Shown in pieces: positions 1 through 10,800 of a stretch of 64,000 nt of DNA. Both the position numbers and the translations under genes were made by a program. The notes under the pieces are model-generated. The model made no database searches and was not told the DNA's origin. It saw nothing but the letters and a program-made list of their open reading frames with translations. Where the stretch lies: assembly GCF_003610465.1 (NCBI RefSeq), contig NZ_RAQI01000001.1, forward strand, positions 248,001 to 312,000. The letters are read 5' to 3'. Source of the DNA: Xenorhabdus ehlersii. Its GTDB lineage: Bacteria; Pseudomonadota; Gammaproteobacteria; Enterobacterales; Enterobacteriaceae. The stretch's first letter is position 1. Every line of letters begins with the position of its first letter.

Positions 1-983
1 CCAACGCCAATATAGCGGTACTGCCGGACGGATAGAAAACAGTCAGATAGGCGTCTTTCTCTGTTATGCCGGTCAGGGCGGCCATGCCTTTATTGACCGG
101 GCCTTATATCTGCCTGAACAATGGACAGATAACCGGCCCCGCTGTAAAGCCGCTGGCATTCCTGACTCGGTCACCTTTGCCACCAAACCCCAACTTGCCC
201 AACAGATGTTGGAACGCGCATTAGATGCCGGCGTCTCTTGTCGTTGGGTGACCGCCGATACGGTGTATGGTCAAGATCGTCGTCTGCGGTGCTGGTTAGA
301 ATCCCGATATCAACCGTTTGTACTGGCGATCCCCAAAAATGAACGTGTGTGGAGGCAAGGGCCCAGATATACCAGCGCCGACAAGGTTGTGGACAGTCTG
401 CCATCTTCGTTTTGGGAAAAACATTCCGCGGGATTGGGGACAAAGGGAGAACGTTGGTACGACTGGGTCCGGGTGCCGCTTTGGCGTTTACAACTCAGTG
501 AGGAAGAGCGGGATTATGGTCATTATCTGCTGGTTCGGCGCAGCCGGGATGAGAAACAAGAGCGGGCTTATTATATCGTCTATGCCCGCAGAGAACAGGC
601 TGACCTGAAAACCCTGATTCAGGTGGCAGGGCATCGCTGGGAAATTGAAAGTGGTTTTGAGGAAACGAAGGGGGAATGTGGCCTGGATCATTATGAAGTG
701 CGGCAATGGCACAGTTGGTATCGGCACATTACCTTATCGCTATTAGCTCATGCGGTGCTGGCGGTCTTGCGGATACGGGAGAAAAAAAACACCGGCAGGA
801 TTGGTAGCCCTGAGTATCCCGGAACTGCGTAAGCTGTTGTCAAAATTGATGGAAAAAACGGGAGAGGCAGTCGAACAGATTTTACATTGGTCAGACTGGC
901 GGCGGCGACACCAATACTATGCACAACAATGTCATTACCGTCGTCGGAATAACCCTATGGTGACAGAGCAATTACGGCTGTAG
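1..983 (+). pseudogene. IS701-like DDE transposase, 3' part, frameshifted
   Basis: This is a DDE-type transposase running in from the left edge; the frame is open from base 2, so the N-terminus lies outside the window. It matches the IS701-like DDE endonuclease group: VTADTVYG carries a catalytic Asp, and WEIESGFEETKGECGLDHYEVRQW is the usual conserved C-terminal block with the Glu. The frame breaks at a run of eight A at 782-789. After it the natural C-terminus (PELRKLLSKLMEKTGEAVEQ) continues in the +1 frame to the stop at 981-983, so a seven-A tract would restore the protein. It is either a pseudogene or is rescued by slippage on the A tract. Its right end abuts the IS5-like element at a CTAG. 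Family assignment is by remembered similarity. Confidence 0.75.
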
Positions 984-989
984 TACTAG

Positions 990-1907
990 GCTGTGTCCCT
1001 TAATGTAAATTGATAGTATTCTCATCTAAACTGTTTTCAATATGGGAAAAAGATGATGGCACGCTACGACATTCCTGATGACGCATGGATAGTGATAGAA
1101 CCTTGTTTGCCCCCAGTCCATTCAGAGCGAGCAGGACGTCCACATGTTGAACACCGCCGTGTGATGAATGGGATGTTCTGGGTCTTGTGCTCCGGGGCAC
1201 CGTGGCGTGATTTACCTGAACGCTATGGCCCTTGGAAAACGGTCTATAACCGATTTAATCGCTGGTCAAAATCGGGCATTATCAACAAGATATTTAATCG
1301 GTTACTGTCCATTCTGGATGAAAAAGGCTTGATTGACTGGGCTGAAATTTGCCTGGATGGCAGCAATATTCGTGCGAGTAAAGATGCCGCAGGCGCGAAA
1401 AAAAACATCCCGATATCACTGACGATCATGCGCTGGGTCGCTCACGCGGTGGTTATGGCACCAAAATCCACCTGGCAACCGACGGAAAGGGTTTTCCCCT
1501 CAACCTGATGTTGACCGCTGGGCAAGCTCATGAAAGTCAATCCGCCATCCCTTTGCTCGACGGCATTGGTATACAACGCAAAAATGGTTTCATGAAACGA
1601 CGTGGCAAAGCCGTGCTGGCAGACAAAGGGTATTCGAGTAGAAAGCTCCGCGGTTATCTGCGTAAATTGAGGATCAAAAGCGTTATTCCTTATAAAATCA
1701 ATGAAAAAGGCAGTGCTGATGGTCGTACGCAATTTGATGAACAGGCTTATCGTGACCGCAATGTTGTCGAACGCTGTTTCGGTTTTCTGAAAGGAAATCG
1801 GCGTATTGCAACCCGTTACGAAAAAACCGCACGAAACTATTTGTCCATGGTGAAATTAGGCTGTATTCGACTCTTTTACAGGCGGTTATCTAATTAAGGG
1901 ACGCAGC
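990..1907 (+). mobile_element. IS5-family (IS427-like) insertion sequence, complete
   Basis: A complete 918-bp element. The ends are imperfect inverted repeats, GCTGTGTCCCTTAAT at 990 and ATTAAGGGACGCAGC ending at 1907. CTAG lies directly outside both ends (986-989 and 1908-1911), which looks like a 4-bp target duplication and is typical of the IS427 subgroup. It sits exactly at the junction between the IS701-like element and the truncated MATE gene. A truncated relative lies at 57632-57757. Confidence 0.88.
1053..1897 (+). CDS. IS5/IS427 transposase, two overlapping frames (programmed -1 frameshift)
   Basis: DDE transposase of the complete IS. The first frame starts at 1053 (MMARYDIPDDAWIVIEPCLP) and would stop at 1508. 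The second frame covers the C-terminal half to 1897 (RYEKTARNYLSMVKLGCIRL). At 1398-1405 there are eight A; a -1 shift there joins the frames into an uninterrupted protein through KKKHPDITDDHALGRSRGG and GFPLNLMLTAGQAHES, the expected catalytic region. Two frames fused by -1 slippage is the known strategy of this subgroup, so I read it as a functional transposase of about 280 residues, not a mutated one. Confidence 0.85.
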
Positions 1908-1911
1908 CTAG

Positions 1912-2532
1912 CAGAAAATAATATAAACACACAACTACCTGAGAAATAATAGTGGCAAAAATAACCCCCATCAGTCCTAGTTTGAAATAAATAACAAAAA
2001 CTAAATTTAAAATAACATTTAACCCATTAGCAATTACTCCCGCGTATAAATTATATTGCGTTTTTCCCTGAGCCATGCAAATAGCACTGAGTGAAAACTT
2101 GATTGCCATAAACCATAGTGCAATAGAAATATATTTAAGATACTCACCAGCAAACAGCACTTCATTATTCTTTAATCCCATAGACTCAGCTAATGGAAAA
2201 GAACCTAAAAATAACACTAAAAATACAATAAAACCTAAGGAGGCATTAATAACTAAAATACCACTCCAATTAAGATTAAGCTTTTCTAATTTCCCAGCAC
2301 CAATAATTTGCCCACCTACATTAATTGCTCCCTGAGCCATCATCATAAATAACAGAACAAAAATGACAAAGATGGGAATAATAGCGCCAACCGATGCGGC
2401 CATCGTCGTTGAAACATGACTCAAAAATAATGAATCAACAAAAAATATCGAAAATGATAATAACATATCGATAAATATCGGAATCGCCAAACTCCAAATC
2501 GAGAATGGCAATACAGATGACTTATTATCCAT
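1912..2532 (-). pseudogene. MATE-family multidrug efflux transporter, C-terminus cut off by IS elements
   Basis: N-terminal half of a MATE (NorM-like) antiporter: about 207 genuine residues of a family normally near 450. The start is MDNKSSVLPFSIWSLAIPIF, followed by about six hydrophobic helices with typical features such as DSLFLSHV and AQGAINVGGQIIGAGK. The reading frame runs into the IS5-like right end, which supplies the last few residues and the stop. The other half is not on the far side of the IS; IS701-like DNA is there instead, so the 3' half was lost before or during the IS insertions. MATE exporters often sit in natural-product loci, which fits the polyketide fragments next door. 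Confidence 0.85.
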
Positions 2533-2610
2533 AATGAACTCCTACACTATATTTTAAAATATTATTTATACGCGGCCCTAAAGGCCGCGTTAGCAACACC
2601 CAATATTCAT

Positions 2611-3791
2611 TTAATAGGTATCAATCAATTGCCTAATATGGTTTTCAACCTCTTCTCTTGTGCCAAGCGTTTTATAGAGATGGATACGGTTGCGTACAAC
2701 ATCACCTCGATTCCATAACTCATAAATATCCTGTCGGCTACCAAAGGCATCCGCTACCATTTCCCAGGCAAAGCGAAACAGGCGTGATTTAAAATCAACG
2801 CTGCATGATTTCCCTCGCATATAACGTTCGAGGAACGGCCGTAGCTCCGGTGTCTCCAGATCTCGAGGTGATGGCTGCATGATTATCCCTGCCCCAGAAA
2901 TCGTCCGCACAATCTCATTGATACGACCGCTAATTTGCGCCGCAAATGTATCCGGTGCCAGTGTAGAAGCGGGTGCCAATAACCCGGAATCAGTCACTTT
3001 GGCTTCGACATTCATAGCAACCAAAGAGTGCCGGATAAGTTCCAAATACGCACTGAGCTCCCCGAGCTGATTCTGGATTTCCCTGAATTCATTCACGCCA
3101 ATCGACTGACTAATCAGCGACGCAACTCCCAAGAACGTACGCAGACGGTGATAAAAACGGATCTGCCCGACGTACAGTGCCCAAGCGTTTAAACGGAAGA
3201 ACCCTTCAAAAGCCGTTTCAGCTTCTTCAAGTAAGAAAATACGATCATTGGGAATGAAGACATCATCAAAAAACAGCATGGCATCTTGTTCATCAAACCG
3301 CTCGCTCAATAGATGCTGGTGACTGCTTCCCCGCTTAACATGAGCCTCACGGCACAGTATATGCAACCCAGGTGTTTCCATTGCTACGCTAACCAGACGA
3401 CGTAATCCTTGTGTTTCCGCAGAGCGTAAGACGGCGACATATAAATCAGTGCCTCATGGCAAAACGGTGCGAGCGTTGCCAAGTTCTTAGCACCTCTAAC
3501 GACTATGCCATCTTCCCGTTTCTCCACCACTCGCAACCCACTTTCCGGGCACTCCTCCAGCGTTGCTGAACGATCAATCTGCGGGTCGCCTATCGCGTGA
3601 GTGAGGCTAATGTCATTTTCACGGCAATAGAGGTAATAACGTTCAATATTCTCCTTAAAGCGAGGATTAACCTGGCCTGCATGGTGGCGAAAGTCATATA
3701 GCCCCACAACCACATTCGACATAAAGTCCGGCACCCGCGGAACCATACCCAGCGTGTGCTCCATCCATAGATGGCTGTCCTCCCAGCGCGT
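2611..3791 (-). pseudogene. HpaB-type 4-hydroxyphenylacetate 3-monooxygenase-like protein, broken
   Basis: Flavin-dependent aromatic hydroxylase of the HpaB/acyl-CoA dehydrogenase-like superfamily, reading on the minus strand. The N-terminal part RWEDSHLWMEHTLGMVPRVP starts near 3791, so roughly the first 80-100 residues are missing. A frameshift with an in-frame TAG at 3384-3386 separates VVWLA from METPGLHILCREAHV; one missing base (GCG-GTA-GCA-ATG in intact relatives) explains it. The rest ends at 2611. FDDVFIPNDRIFL and the helical C-terminus (EIVRTISGAGIIMQPSPRDL) fit the family. Its 5' end is fused out of frame to a polyketide ketoreductase fragment. Members of this family tailor aromatic units in some polyketide and peptide pathways. 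Confidence 0.82.
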
Positions 3792-4464
3792 TGATACCCG
3801 CTATCGCCTGTGAGTGCAATTTCTCGGGTTGTGAACGGCCAAACCAGACGAGTGTGACACCGTAATGCTCCGCCAGATAGCGGCTAATTTGTTGCCCCAC
3901 CACACCGGCACCGCCTACCATCAGGTAAACGCCCCCCTGACGGAACGGCTCTTTAGTCGCCGCAGACAGCGTTTCTACCGGTACAATGTCCCTCCGCAGT
4001 AGACGATCCCCACGTAAAAACAGTTCGCGATTCTCCAGCCAATTCCCGTTTACATACAGATTGGTATATAGCTGGCTAAAGGCCGGGCTATGGTCAGACC
4101 AGTCTCCATCCAGCAAGGTTAACTCAGCTTTTGGATATTCTCTTACTAAGCTGCGGAAGTAACCGGACAGCGCTCCCGAATTAGACACTGCTTCCTCATC
4201 CAGCTGTACGTTCTCAGCGAGCCGGGTAAAAATACGCAGCTTCGTGTTATTCTCACGCGTTGCCTGTGCAAGTTGATGCAAAAGCGCCAATTCCTGTCGT
4301 GCTGATACCGGCTTCACACCAGAATCCTGCAATAATCCGATACCCCAGAATAGTACCTCGTCCAGTCCGTTGATATGCTGGAGACAAAGCGGAATATCGG
4401 TGGGCTTATCTGCATCTAATAGCCACTCTTGGTCGCTCAATAACTGTGTCCTTTGAAGACTCAT
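3774..4464 (-). pseudogene. Polyketide synthase ketoreductase (KR) domain fragment
   Basis: About 225 residues resembling the front of a PKS KR domain: the structural subdomain (DEVLFWGIGLLQDSG, LRIFTRLAENV, a GALSGYFRSLVREYP stretch) then the Rossmann entry GGVYLMVGGAGVVGQQISRY with the NADPH-binding glycine motif. Homology ends near INALGGQP, before the catalytic Ser-Tyr-Asn. The frame then runs on over the HpaB fragment until about 3694. The ATG at 4462-4464 overlaps the stop of the conjugative gene, so this start may be borrowed from the element's next gene. A lone half-KR is not functional; it is a remnant of a larger, probably trans-AT-like, synthase. Confidence 0.75.
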
Positions 4465-4853
4465 GGTTGATATTGCTCCCTGAGTGCGCGGGCTTTTGCC
4501 ACATCCGCGGTGCCATACACCACCTCCCTATCATCAAAGACCACGGCCGGATACTTTTTTACGCCTGATTGCCATGCCTGCACCACAGCACGGTAAGCCT
4601 TGATCAGTTGTTGCTCCTGCTGACGCCATTGGGAGGATTGCAGTATCACCTGTGCCTGAATAGCGGCTTGCTGCGGATTGGCGGAAAGTTGGGCAACGAG
4701 TTGCTTTTGCTGTTGTTCAGCTTCATCCAACCAGACGATGTGACTGTCCGGCATCAGATTCACCGGCGGGTGCTGACGGTCAGTATACACCACTGTCCCC
4801 GCACTCCCTGCCCCACTCCATCCCAGCAAAAACACTAAATACAGCTTTTTCAT
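4461..4853 (-). CDS. Integrating conjugative element protein, TIGR03757 (PFL_4709) family
   Basis: A 130-residue protein with a signal peptide (MKKLYLVFLLGWSGAGSAG) and the conserved C-terminal block YPAVVFDDREVVYGTADVAK, typical of the TIGR03757 proteins of SPI-7/PFGI-1-like conjugative islands. These are exported proteins of the transfer apparatus; the exact job is not established. Its TGA overlaps an ATG, the coupling expected for the next transfer gene, but that gene has been replaced by polyketide DNA. The gene looks intact, yet its neighbours are broken or lost, so it is probably non-functional in context. Confidence 0.85.
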   Translation of the reverse strand: MKKLYLVFLLGWSGAGSAGTVVYTDRQHPPVNLMPDSHIVWLDEAEQQQKQLVAQLSANPQQAAIQAQVILQSSQWRQQEQQLIKAYRAVVQAWQSGVKKYPAVVFDDREVVYGTADVAKARALREQYQP

Positions 4854-5200
4854 CCTCTCCGCCCCGGTTGCAAACCCTCAGACCAGCGTGAAGCAAGCCA
4901 CGGTAAAAGTCAGCCCGTAACTGATTTTCCGAAAATGAAAATTAACGCCCCGATTCGCTGATGCAGTTCCGACAAACCAAGGTAATAACAGCCCGGCTTA
5001 ACCGGATGACAAAATTTGTTATGAACTTAATGAAAAATATGCCGATAAAACAGTCAGCCCATCCTCATAATGAGCAAAAAAGGCAGGCATACCGAATGGG
5101 CTTTGCCTGTCCCTTTTCTGTCCGGATATCGGGAGGCATAAGTCAGCGAAAACCGGAAGGAGAACAACAAAAAGCCCATGACAATAAGGAAAATGACACC
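4854..5200. other. Intergenic leader between divergent ICE gene and vgrG
   Basis: 347 bases between the divergent TIGR03757 gene and vgrG. The vgrG frame stays open upstream to 4961, but that stretch lacks a good ribosome binding site and shows no VgrG similarity. I take it as leader DNA holding the promoter of the VgrG-Rhs unit; I cannot point to a convincing -35/-10 pair. Confidence 0.5.
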
Positions 5201-7273
5201 ATGTCAATGAAAAAACACCTGACAAAGTTGCAGCAGGGACAGTCACTGCTGGAAAAAGGTAAGCAGGCGGCAGGCCTGCTGGGGGGTAGCGGTGCCGCCG
5301 GCCTGATGAAGAAAGGAGGTCTGACGACATCCGGCGGTTTTGCCGGTCCGCCCGGTGGTGGTCAGGGTCTGGCACAGCAGGCGGCAGTCGGACACAGCGC
5401 CGCCACCAAAGTCCTGCAAAAAGCCAGCCAGTTGCTGAGTGGTAGCGACTCTCCCAGTGGCCTGCAATTTACCCTGACGGCCGGCGGTCTGGCACCAGAG
5501 ACCTTTGTCGTCACGGATTTTACCCTGAACGAGCATTTTTCCCAGCCGTTCCAGCTGGAAGTCGGGCTGGCGAGTGCTGACCCGGCCATCGACTTTCCGG
5601 CCGTACTCGACCGCTCTGCTACCCTGACTATCACACAGGATGGGGTTGAAAGCCGGAGTATCACCGGTATCGTTGCCAGTTTTGAACAGGGTAACACCGG
5701 GTTGCACCAGACCACCTACCAGATGAGTATTCGCCCGGACCTGTGGCGCACCACCCTGCGTCAGAATTCGCGTATTTTCCAGCAACTGAACATTGCGGCC
5801 ATTATCACCACCATTCTGAAAGAGCACGGTATCCGTGATGTTGTCTTCAGCCTGCGCCATACCCACCCGGAACGCGAATTTTGTGTCCAGTATCAGGAGA
5901 GTGACTTTGCCTTTCTGCAACGGCTGACCGCAGAGGAAGGTATCTTCTACTTTTTTGAATGCGGCAACGGGCGCAATACCCTGGTGTTTGCCGATGATGC
6001 CGGCTCTGTACCACCGGGCATCGTGCTGCCCTACCAGCCGGGTGACACCAGTACGCTGGGAGAGCCGGCGGTGAGCCACCTGACACACCGGGCACAGGTC
6101 CGCCCGGCCCAGGTGCAGCTCAAAGACTACACCTTCAAAAATCCGGCCTGGCCGGCCGAATTCAGCCAGCAGATGAAGGAAGACACGCTCCAGCAATTGT
6201 ATTACGAACATTACGACTATCCGGGCCGTTTTAAGGATGAGGCACACGGTAAGGATTTTACCCGCTACCGTCTGGAGGGACTTCGCAACAATGCCGTGAC
6301 AGGACAAGGCCGTGGTCATGCAATTGCGATCCAACCGGGACGGTTATTCACCCTGTACAACCACCCGCGTGAAGACCTGAACCAGTCCTGGCAGGTGGTG
6401 GGGGCGAGTCATGCCGGCAGCCAGCCTCAGGCACTCGAAACTGCTCACAGTGGTACAGGGACTACTCTGAACAGCCAGTTCCACTTTATCCGCCATAACC
6501 AGCACTGGCGTCCGGCACTGTTACCGAAACCGGTCATCGACGGCCCACAGATTGCCAAAGTCGTCGGCCCGGCCGGGGAAGAAATCTTCTGTGACCAGTA
6601 CGGGCGTATCCGTCTCCAGTTTCCGTGGGACCGCTACGGCAAGAGTGACGACCAGAGTTCCTGCTGGATACGGGTGACCCAGCCGTGGGCCGGTCAGGGC
6701 TGGGGAATGCTCGCTATCCCGCGTATCGGGCAGGAAGTCGTGGTGGATTTTCTGCACGGTGACCCGGATCAGCCCATCGTCATCGGCCGCACTTACCACG
6801 CGAGCAATATCCCGCCGGGCGGGCTACCGGGCAGTAAAACCCAGATGGCCTTTCGTTCCAAGACCCATAAAGGTGAGGGTTATAACGAGCTGCTGTTCGA
6901 AGATGCCAAAGGCAGTGAAAAACTGTCACTGCACGCGCAGAAAGACATGGATACCACCGTCCTGAATGACCGCAGTACCCGCGTAATGCACGACCATACC
7001 GAAAGTGTCGGCCACAATCAGGCTATCAGTGTACGGGCTGACCGGCATAAAGAAGTGGTCGGCATGGAAGTGAGCAGCATCGGGACACGGCAGGTCACCG
7101 TAGAAAAAACCAGCGTCCTCAGCGTCAAAGGACAAATTACTATTCAGTCTACCGAAAGTGGTATCACCCTCGGCAACACCAAAGGGAGTATCGCGATTGA
7201 TGCCGACGGCAATATCCATATTACCGGTAAGACCGTCATTGTGAACGGACAAGAGGCTATCACCCTGAACTGA
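5201..7273 (+). CDS. vgrG: VgrG, type VI secretion spike protein
   Basis: 690-residue VgrG, the trimeric tip of the T6SS needle. I chose the ATG at 5201 because AAGGA lies about ten bases upstream; the open frame extends to 4961 without support. The first 80 or so residues are a Gly-rich extension (KHLTKLQQGQSLLEKGKQ). Then come the gp27-like domain (FTLNEHFSQPFQLEVGLA, QYQESDFAFLQRLTAEEGI), the gp5-like OB fold (FCDQYGRIRLQFPWDRYG, SCWIRVTQPWAGQGWG, IGQEVVVDFLHGDPDQPIV) and a C-terminal beta-helix rich in short repeats (SIAIDADGNIHITGKTV). There is no obvious catalytic extension, so it is probably a carrier for the PAAR-Rhs effector encoded downstream. Confidence 0.95.
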   Translation: MSMKKHLTKLQQGQSLLEKGKQAAGLLGGSGAAGLMKKGGLTTSGGFAGPPGGGQGLAQQAAVGHSAATKVLQKASQLLSGSDSPSGLQFTLTAGGLAPETFVVTDFTLNEHFSQPFQLEVGLASADPAIDFPAVLDRSATLTITQDGVESRSITGIVASFEQGNTGLHQTTYQMSIRPDLWRTTLRQNSRIFQQLNIAAIITTILKEHGIRDVVFSLRHTHPEREFCVQYQESDFAFLQRLTAEEGIFYFFECGNGRNTLVFADDAGSVPPGIVLPYQPGDTSTLGEPAVSHLTHRAQVRPAQVQLKDYTFKNPAWPAEFSQQMKEDTLQQLYYEHYDYPGRFKDEAHGKDFTRYRLEGLRNNAVTGQGRGHAIAIQPGRLFTLYNHPREDLNQSWQVVGASHAGSQPQALETAHSGTGTTLNSQFHFIRHNQHWRPALLPKPVIDGPQIAKVVGPAGEEIFCDQYGRIRLQFPWDRYGKSDDQSSCWIRVTQPWAGQGWGMLAIPRIGQEVVVDFLHGDPDQPIVIGRTYHASNIPPGGLPGSKTQMAFRSKTHKGEGYNELLFEDAKGSEKLSLHAQKDMDTTVLNDRSTRVMHDHTESVGHNQAISVRADRHKEVVGMEVSSIGTRQVTVEKTSVLSVKGQITIQSTESGITLGNTKGSIAIDADGNIHITGKTVIVNGQEAITLN

Positions 7274-7377
7274 GTCCGGGCAGGCCAACTACAGACTGAC
7301 ACCTGCTCAGCCGTATTTTTACGGCGGGCTGAATATCGCTGAATATCAATGATGTAAAAAGAGTGAAAAGGAAAATC

Positions 7378-7797
7378 ATGAGCAAACAACCCTACCAGAT
7401 GAACGAAGGTATCCTGACCCTGCCTACCGGCTGGCGTGATGAATCGATGCACGTGTTTGTGCTGCCGGATGACAGCGGCGTCAATCTGGTGATTAACCGC
7501 ACCCCGGTGCCGGCAGGCACGGACAGCGATGCGTATTATGAACAGACACTGGCCCAGTTTGTCACCCACCTGCCGGGGTATCAGGAGCATCAGCGACTGC
7601 AAATGGAACTCAGCGGTGACACGGCGTGGCGGCTGGATTACCAGTGGCAAAGTCCGGAGGGGGAAATGCACCAGACGGTGGTGCTGCAAATCCGGGGCAG
7701 CCAGTTACTGGCATTTAACCTGACCTCGCCACATCCCTTTAATACCGGGCAGCGGGCAGCCTTACTGACCGTGGTGAGCAGTTTTCAGGCGGCATAA
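7378..7797 (+). CDS. Eag-type T6SS effector chaperone (DUF1795/DcrB-like)
   Basis: 139-residue protein of the DUF1795/DcrB-like family, starting at MSKQPYQMNEGILTLPTGW with AAAGGA just upstream; the ATG fifteen bases earlier has no such site. Eag proteins bind the N-terminal transmembrane segments of PAAR-Rhs effectors and help load them on VgrG. Placement between vgrG and an rhs gene whose product begins with a prePAAR motif and hydrophobic helices makes this role likely. Conserved features visible are the N-terminal GxxxLPxGW and the later WRLDYQWQSPEGEMHQTV strand pair. Function rests on family plus context. Confidence 0.88.
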   Translation: MSKQPYQMNEGILTLPTGWRDESMHVFVLPDDSGVNLVINRTPVPAGTDSDAYYEQTLAQFVTHLPGYQEHQRLQMELSGDTAWRLDYQWQSPEGEMHQTVVLQIRGSQLLAFNLTSPHPFNTGQRAALLTVVSSFQAA

Positions 7798-7809
7798 GGA
7801 GAGGCTGAT

Positions 7810-10800
7810 ATGGGATTAGGTGATGAGATTATTACCCGGATTGCCCGGGTCGGGGCTACCCATGCCCGGCCGCCCCTGCCACCTGGTGGTGGGGCCAGAG
7901 GGCCGGCAGCCGCACGCCAGGGCGACCCCATCCAGCATAAGAGTTTCTTTGGTGCTCTGATGGGGGCGGTGGCCGGTGCCCTGATTGGTGCCGCGATTTT
8001 CGGGGCCGTGGGATTACTGGTTGCCGGCACCGGCGGGCTAGGGGCGACGCTGATTGTGGCGGCCGCCGGCAGCGGATTAACCTATCTGGCCAGCGATGCC
8101 ATTGCGGCAGCCAGCTCGGCCGTCACGGACTTTATCGACAGCTTCGGCTCACCGGACGGCGTGCTGGACAGCGGCTCCGGTAACGTCCTTATTGAAGGCA
8201 AACCCGCGGCACGGGCTACAGTAGATATGGCTAAATGTAGCAAACACCCGGCACCGCCGCCCCTGATAGCGCAGGGCAGTGAATCCGTGTTTATCAATGG
8301 TCAGCCTGCGGCGCGGGTCGGCGACAAGCTGGTCTGTGGGGCTGCCATCAAAGGGGGGGCGGGCAAAGTCTTTATCGGCTCCGGTCAGAGGACTTACCTC
8401 AAGGTTGAAGAAGAGTTCTCCGGCTGGCAGCGGGCATTACTGGTGGCGGTGGAATTTCTGGTGCCCCCGACACGCGGGCTGCTCAAAGGGGTCGGCAAAC
8501 TGCTGACCAAAACCGGCCGGCAGGCGCTGCTGGCCGGCGCAAAGCTGGGGGCCAAAAAAGCCGGCCATGCCCTGAAGGGCAGGCTGATTTGTGCCAAAGC
8601 CGCGTTTAAAGCCAATAAAGGGATGAAACGTTTCACTCAGGCCACCAAAAAATTCTTCACAGGTGACCCGATAGACGTGACCACCGGCAGCCTGTTTGAC
8701 CAGCGCACCGAATTTGAACTGGGCCAGACAATACCCCTGACCTTCACCCGCAGCTGGTCACCGGGATGGCGGGGACTGCTTGGCGAAAACTGGCTGGACA
8801 ACTTCTCCGAAGCCGTTATCGTGACCGGCGACCGGGTAGAGGTCCTGACACTGGAAGGGGCCTCCCTGCATTTCGCCCTGCCCCACAGCGTTGACCACAG
8901 TATCAACCCGGAGCACCCGGAATTTACCCTGAGCCGGCAAAAACAGGGTTTCGTGCTGACCGAGCGTAATCAGCCGGTCAGAAAATACTTTACTCAGCCT
9001 GGACTCTCAGTGACGACTGGCACACAGCGCTGGCAACTGGCTGCCCTGCGTGACTGCAACAACAATACCATCGGGTTTCATTACAATGCGCAAGGTCAGC
9101 TGCATCGGGTCACCCACAGTGACGGCCCGGCGCTGGTATTGCTGTACCGCGAGGATGGCCTGCTGGCTGATATCCGCCGCAGCGACAGTGGTCTCAGTGA
9201 CGTGTTGGTGCGCTATGACTATCACGACAATGGCTGGCTGGCGGAAGCGGACAGTACCCAGCAATTTCACCTGTTCTATGAATACAATGCACAGGGGCTG
9301 ATTAGTCGCTGGTCGGATGGTGACCAGACAGCTGTGGACTATGTGTATGATGCCCAGGGACGCTGCATTGAAAGTGTCGGCAGCGGAGGCTATTACCCCG
9401 TCCGGCTGGACTATGAAGCCGGTATTACCCGTTCCACCACACCACAGGGCCATACCACCACCTGGCATTATAATGCCGGACAGCAGGTCACGCAGGTCGA
9501 AACCCCATGCGGTCATGTTACCCGGTATGAATATGATGACTGGGGCAACCTGCGCCAGCAGATTTTGCCGGAAGGGCAAATCCTGACGTTAGATTATCTG
9601 GTGGATACCGGGCTGGTGACAGCCTTTACTGATGCCACCGGTGCAACCTGGCAATATAACTACGATGAGGCTGACCGACTGACCAGCATGACCGATCCCC
9701 TAGGTCGTGTCTGGTGGCAGCAATACAATGATAAGGGTCAGGCCGAATGCTTTATTGCTCCGGACGGCAGCAAAACTACGCTGACCCGCAATGCCTTCGG
9801 GTTGGTGACGAAGGCAGAAGATGACGAAGGCAACCAGCGAAACTGGGAATACGATGACCATCAGCGGCTGACCCGGCTGTTTGACGAAGAAAACCGCAGC
9901 CTACGGCTCGGTTATGACAGCCATGACCGGTTACAGCGACTGTCATCAGGCGGCGGAGCCTTATGGTTGTGGCAATATGACCGCCATCACCGTATTGCCT
10001 TAAGTGACCGTCCCAACAACAGTCTGGAGCGCTTCCGCCATGACCGCCATGGTAACCTGACCCGGTGGACAGATGCCCGGGGCGTGGAATGGCAGATTGA
10101 ATACGGCCCGTTTGACCTGCCTGTCGGACGTGTCGACGGAGAAGGTCATCGCTGGCAGTACCGTTATGACCCGGACAGCCTGCAATTACGGGAAGTGATT
10201 AATCCGCAAGGGGAAAGCTACGGTTATCAGCTGGATGCCGACGGACGGGTGACCACGGAGACTGATTACGCCGGCACCCAGTGGCATTATGCCTATGACG
10301 GCAATGGCAACTGTACGGAAAAACGGGATGCGCTGAATAATGTCACCCGCTATGACTATGATGCCAGTGGGCAGATGACCGCGATGCACACACCGGAAGG
10401 CAGTACCACTTACGCTTACGATATACTGGGTCGTCTGCTTGAGGTGACGGCACCAGACGCTGAACCGCTGACCTTTGAATACGATGACAAAGGCCGTCTG
10501 GTCAGAGAAATTCAGCCTTATGGTGAAATCCGGTGTGAGTATCCCGACAGTGCCACAACAGAACGAACCCTTCACCTGCCCGATGGCCGGCGCTGGAAAG
10601 CCGGTACGCAGGTCAATAAGGTGGGTGAACTTAACCTGCTCAGTCTCAGCGGTAAACAGACACTTTCGCTTGAACGGGATGAAGACGGACACGAATGGCA
10701 TCGCCAGTCAGACAAGGGTTTTATCCTGCGTCAGGAACACTCATTGATGGGGCAACTGACCGCTCAGCGTGCCGGACGCAATACCGAGTTTTTTGCTGCC

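Noticed and set aside
4961..5200. 80-residue N-terminal extension of VgrG
   Set aside because: No ribosome binding site and unlike VgrG; a good site precedes the ATG at 5201.
5243..6334. 363-codon minus-strand frame opposite vgrG
   Set aside because: Antisense shadow of a GC-rich gene; no ribosome binding site, no recognisable domain, and the opposite frame is certain VgrG.
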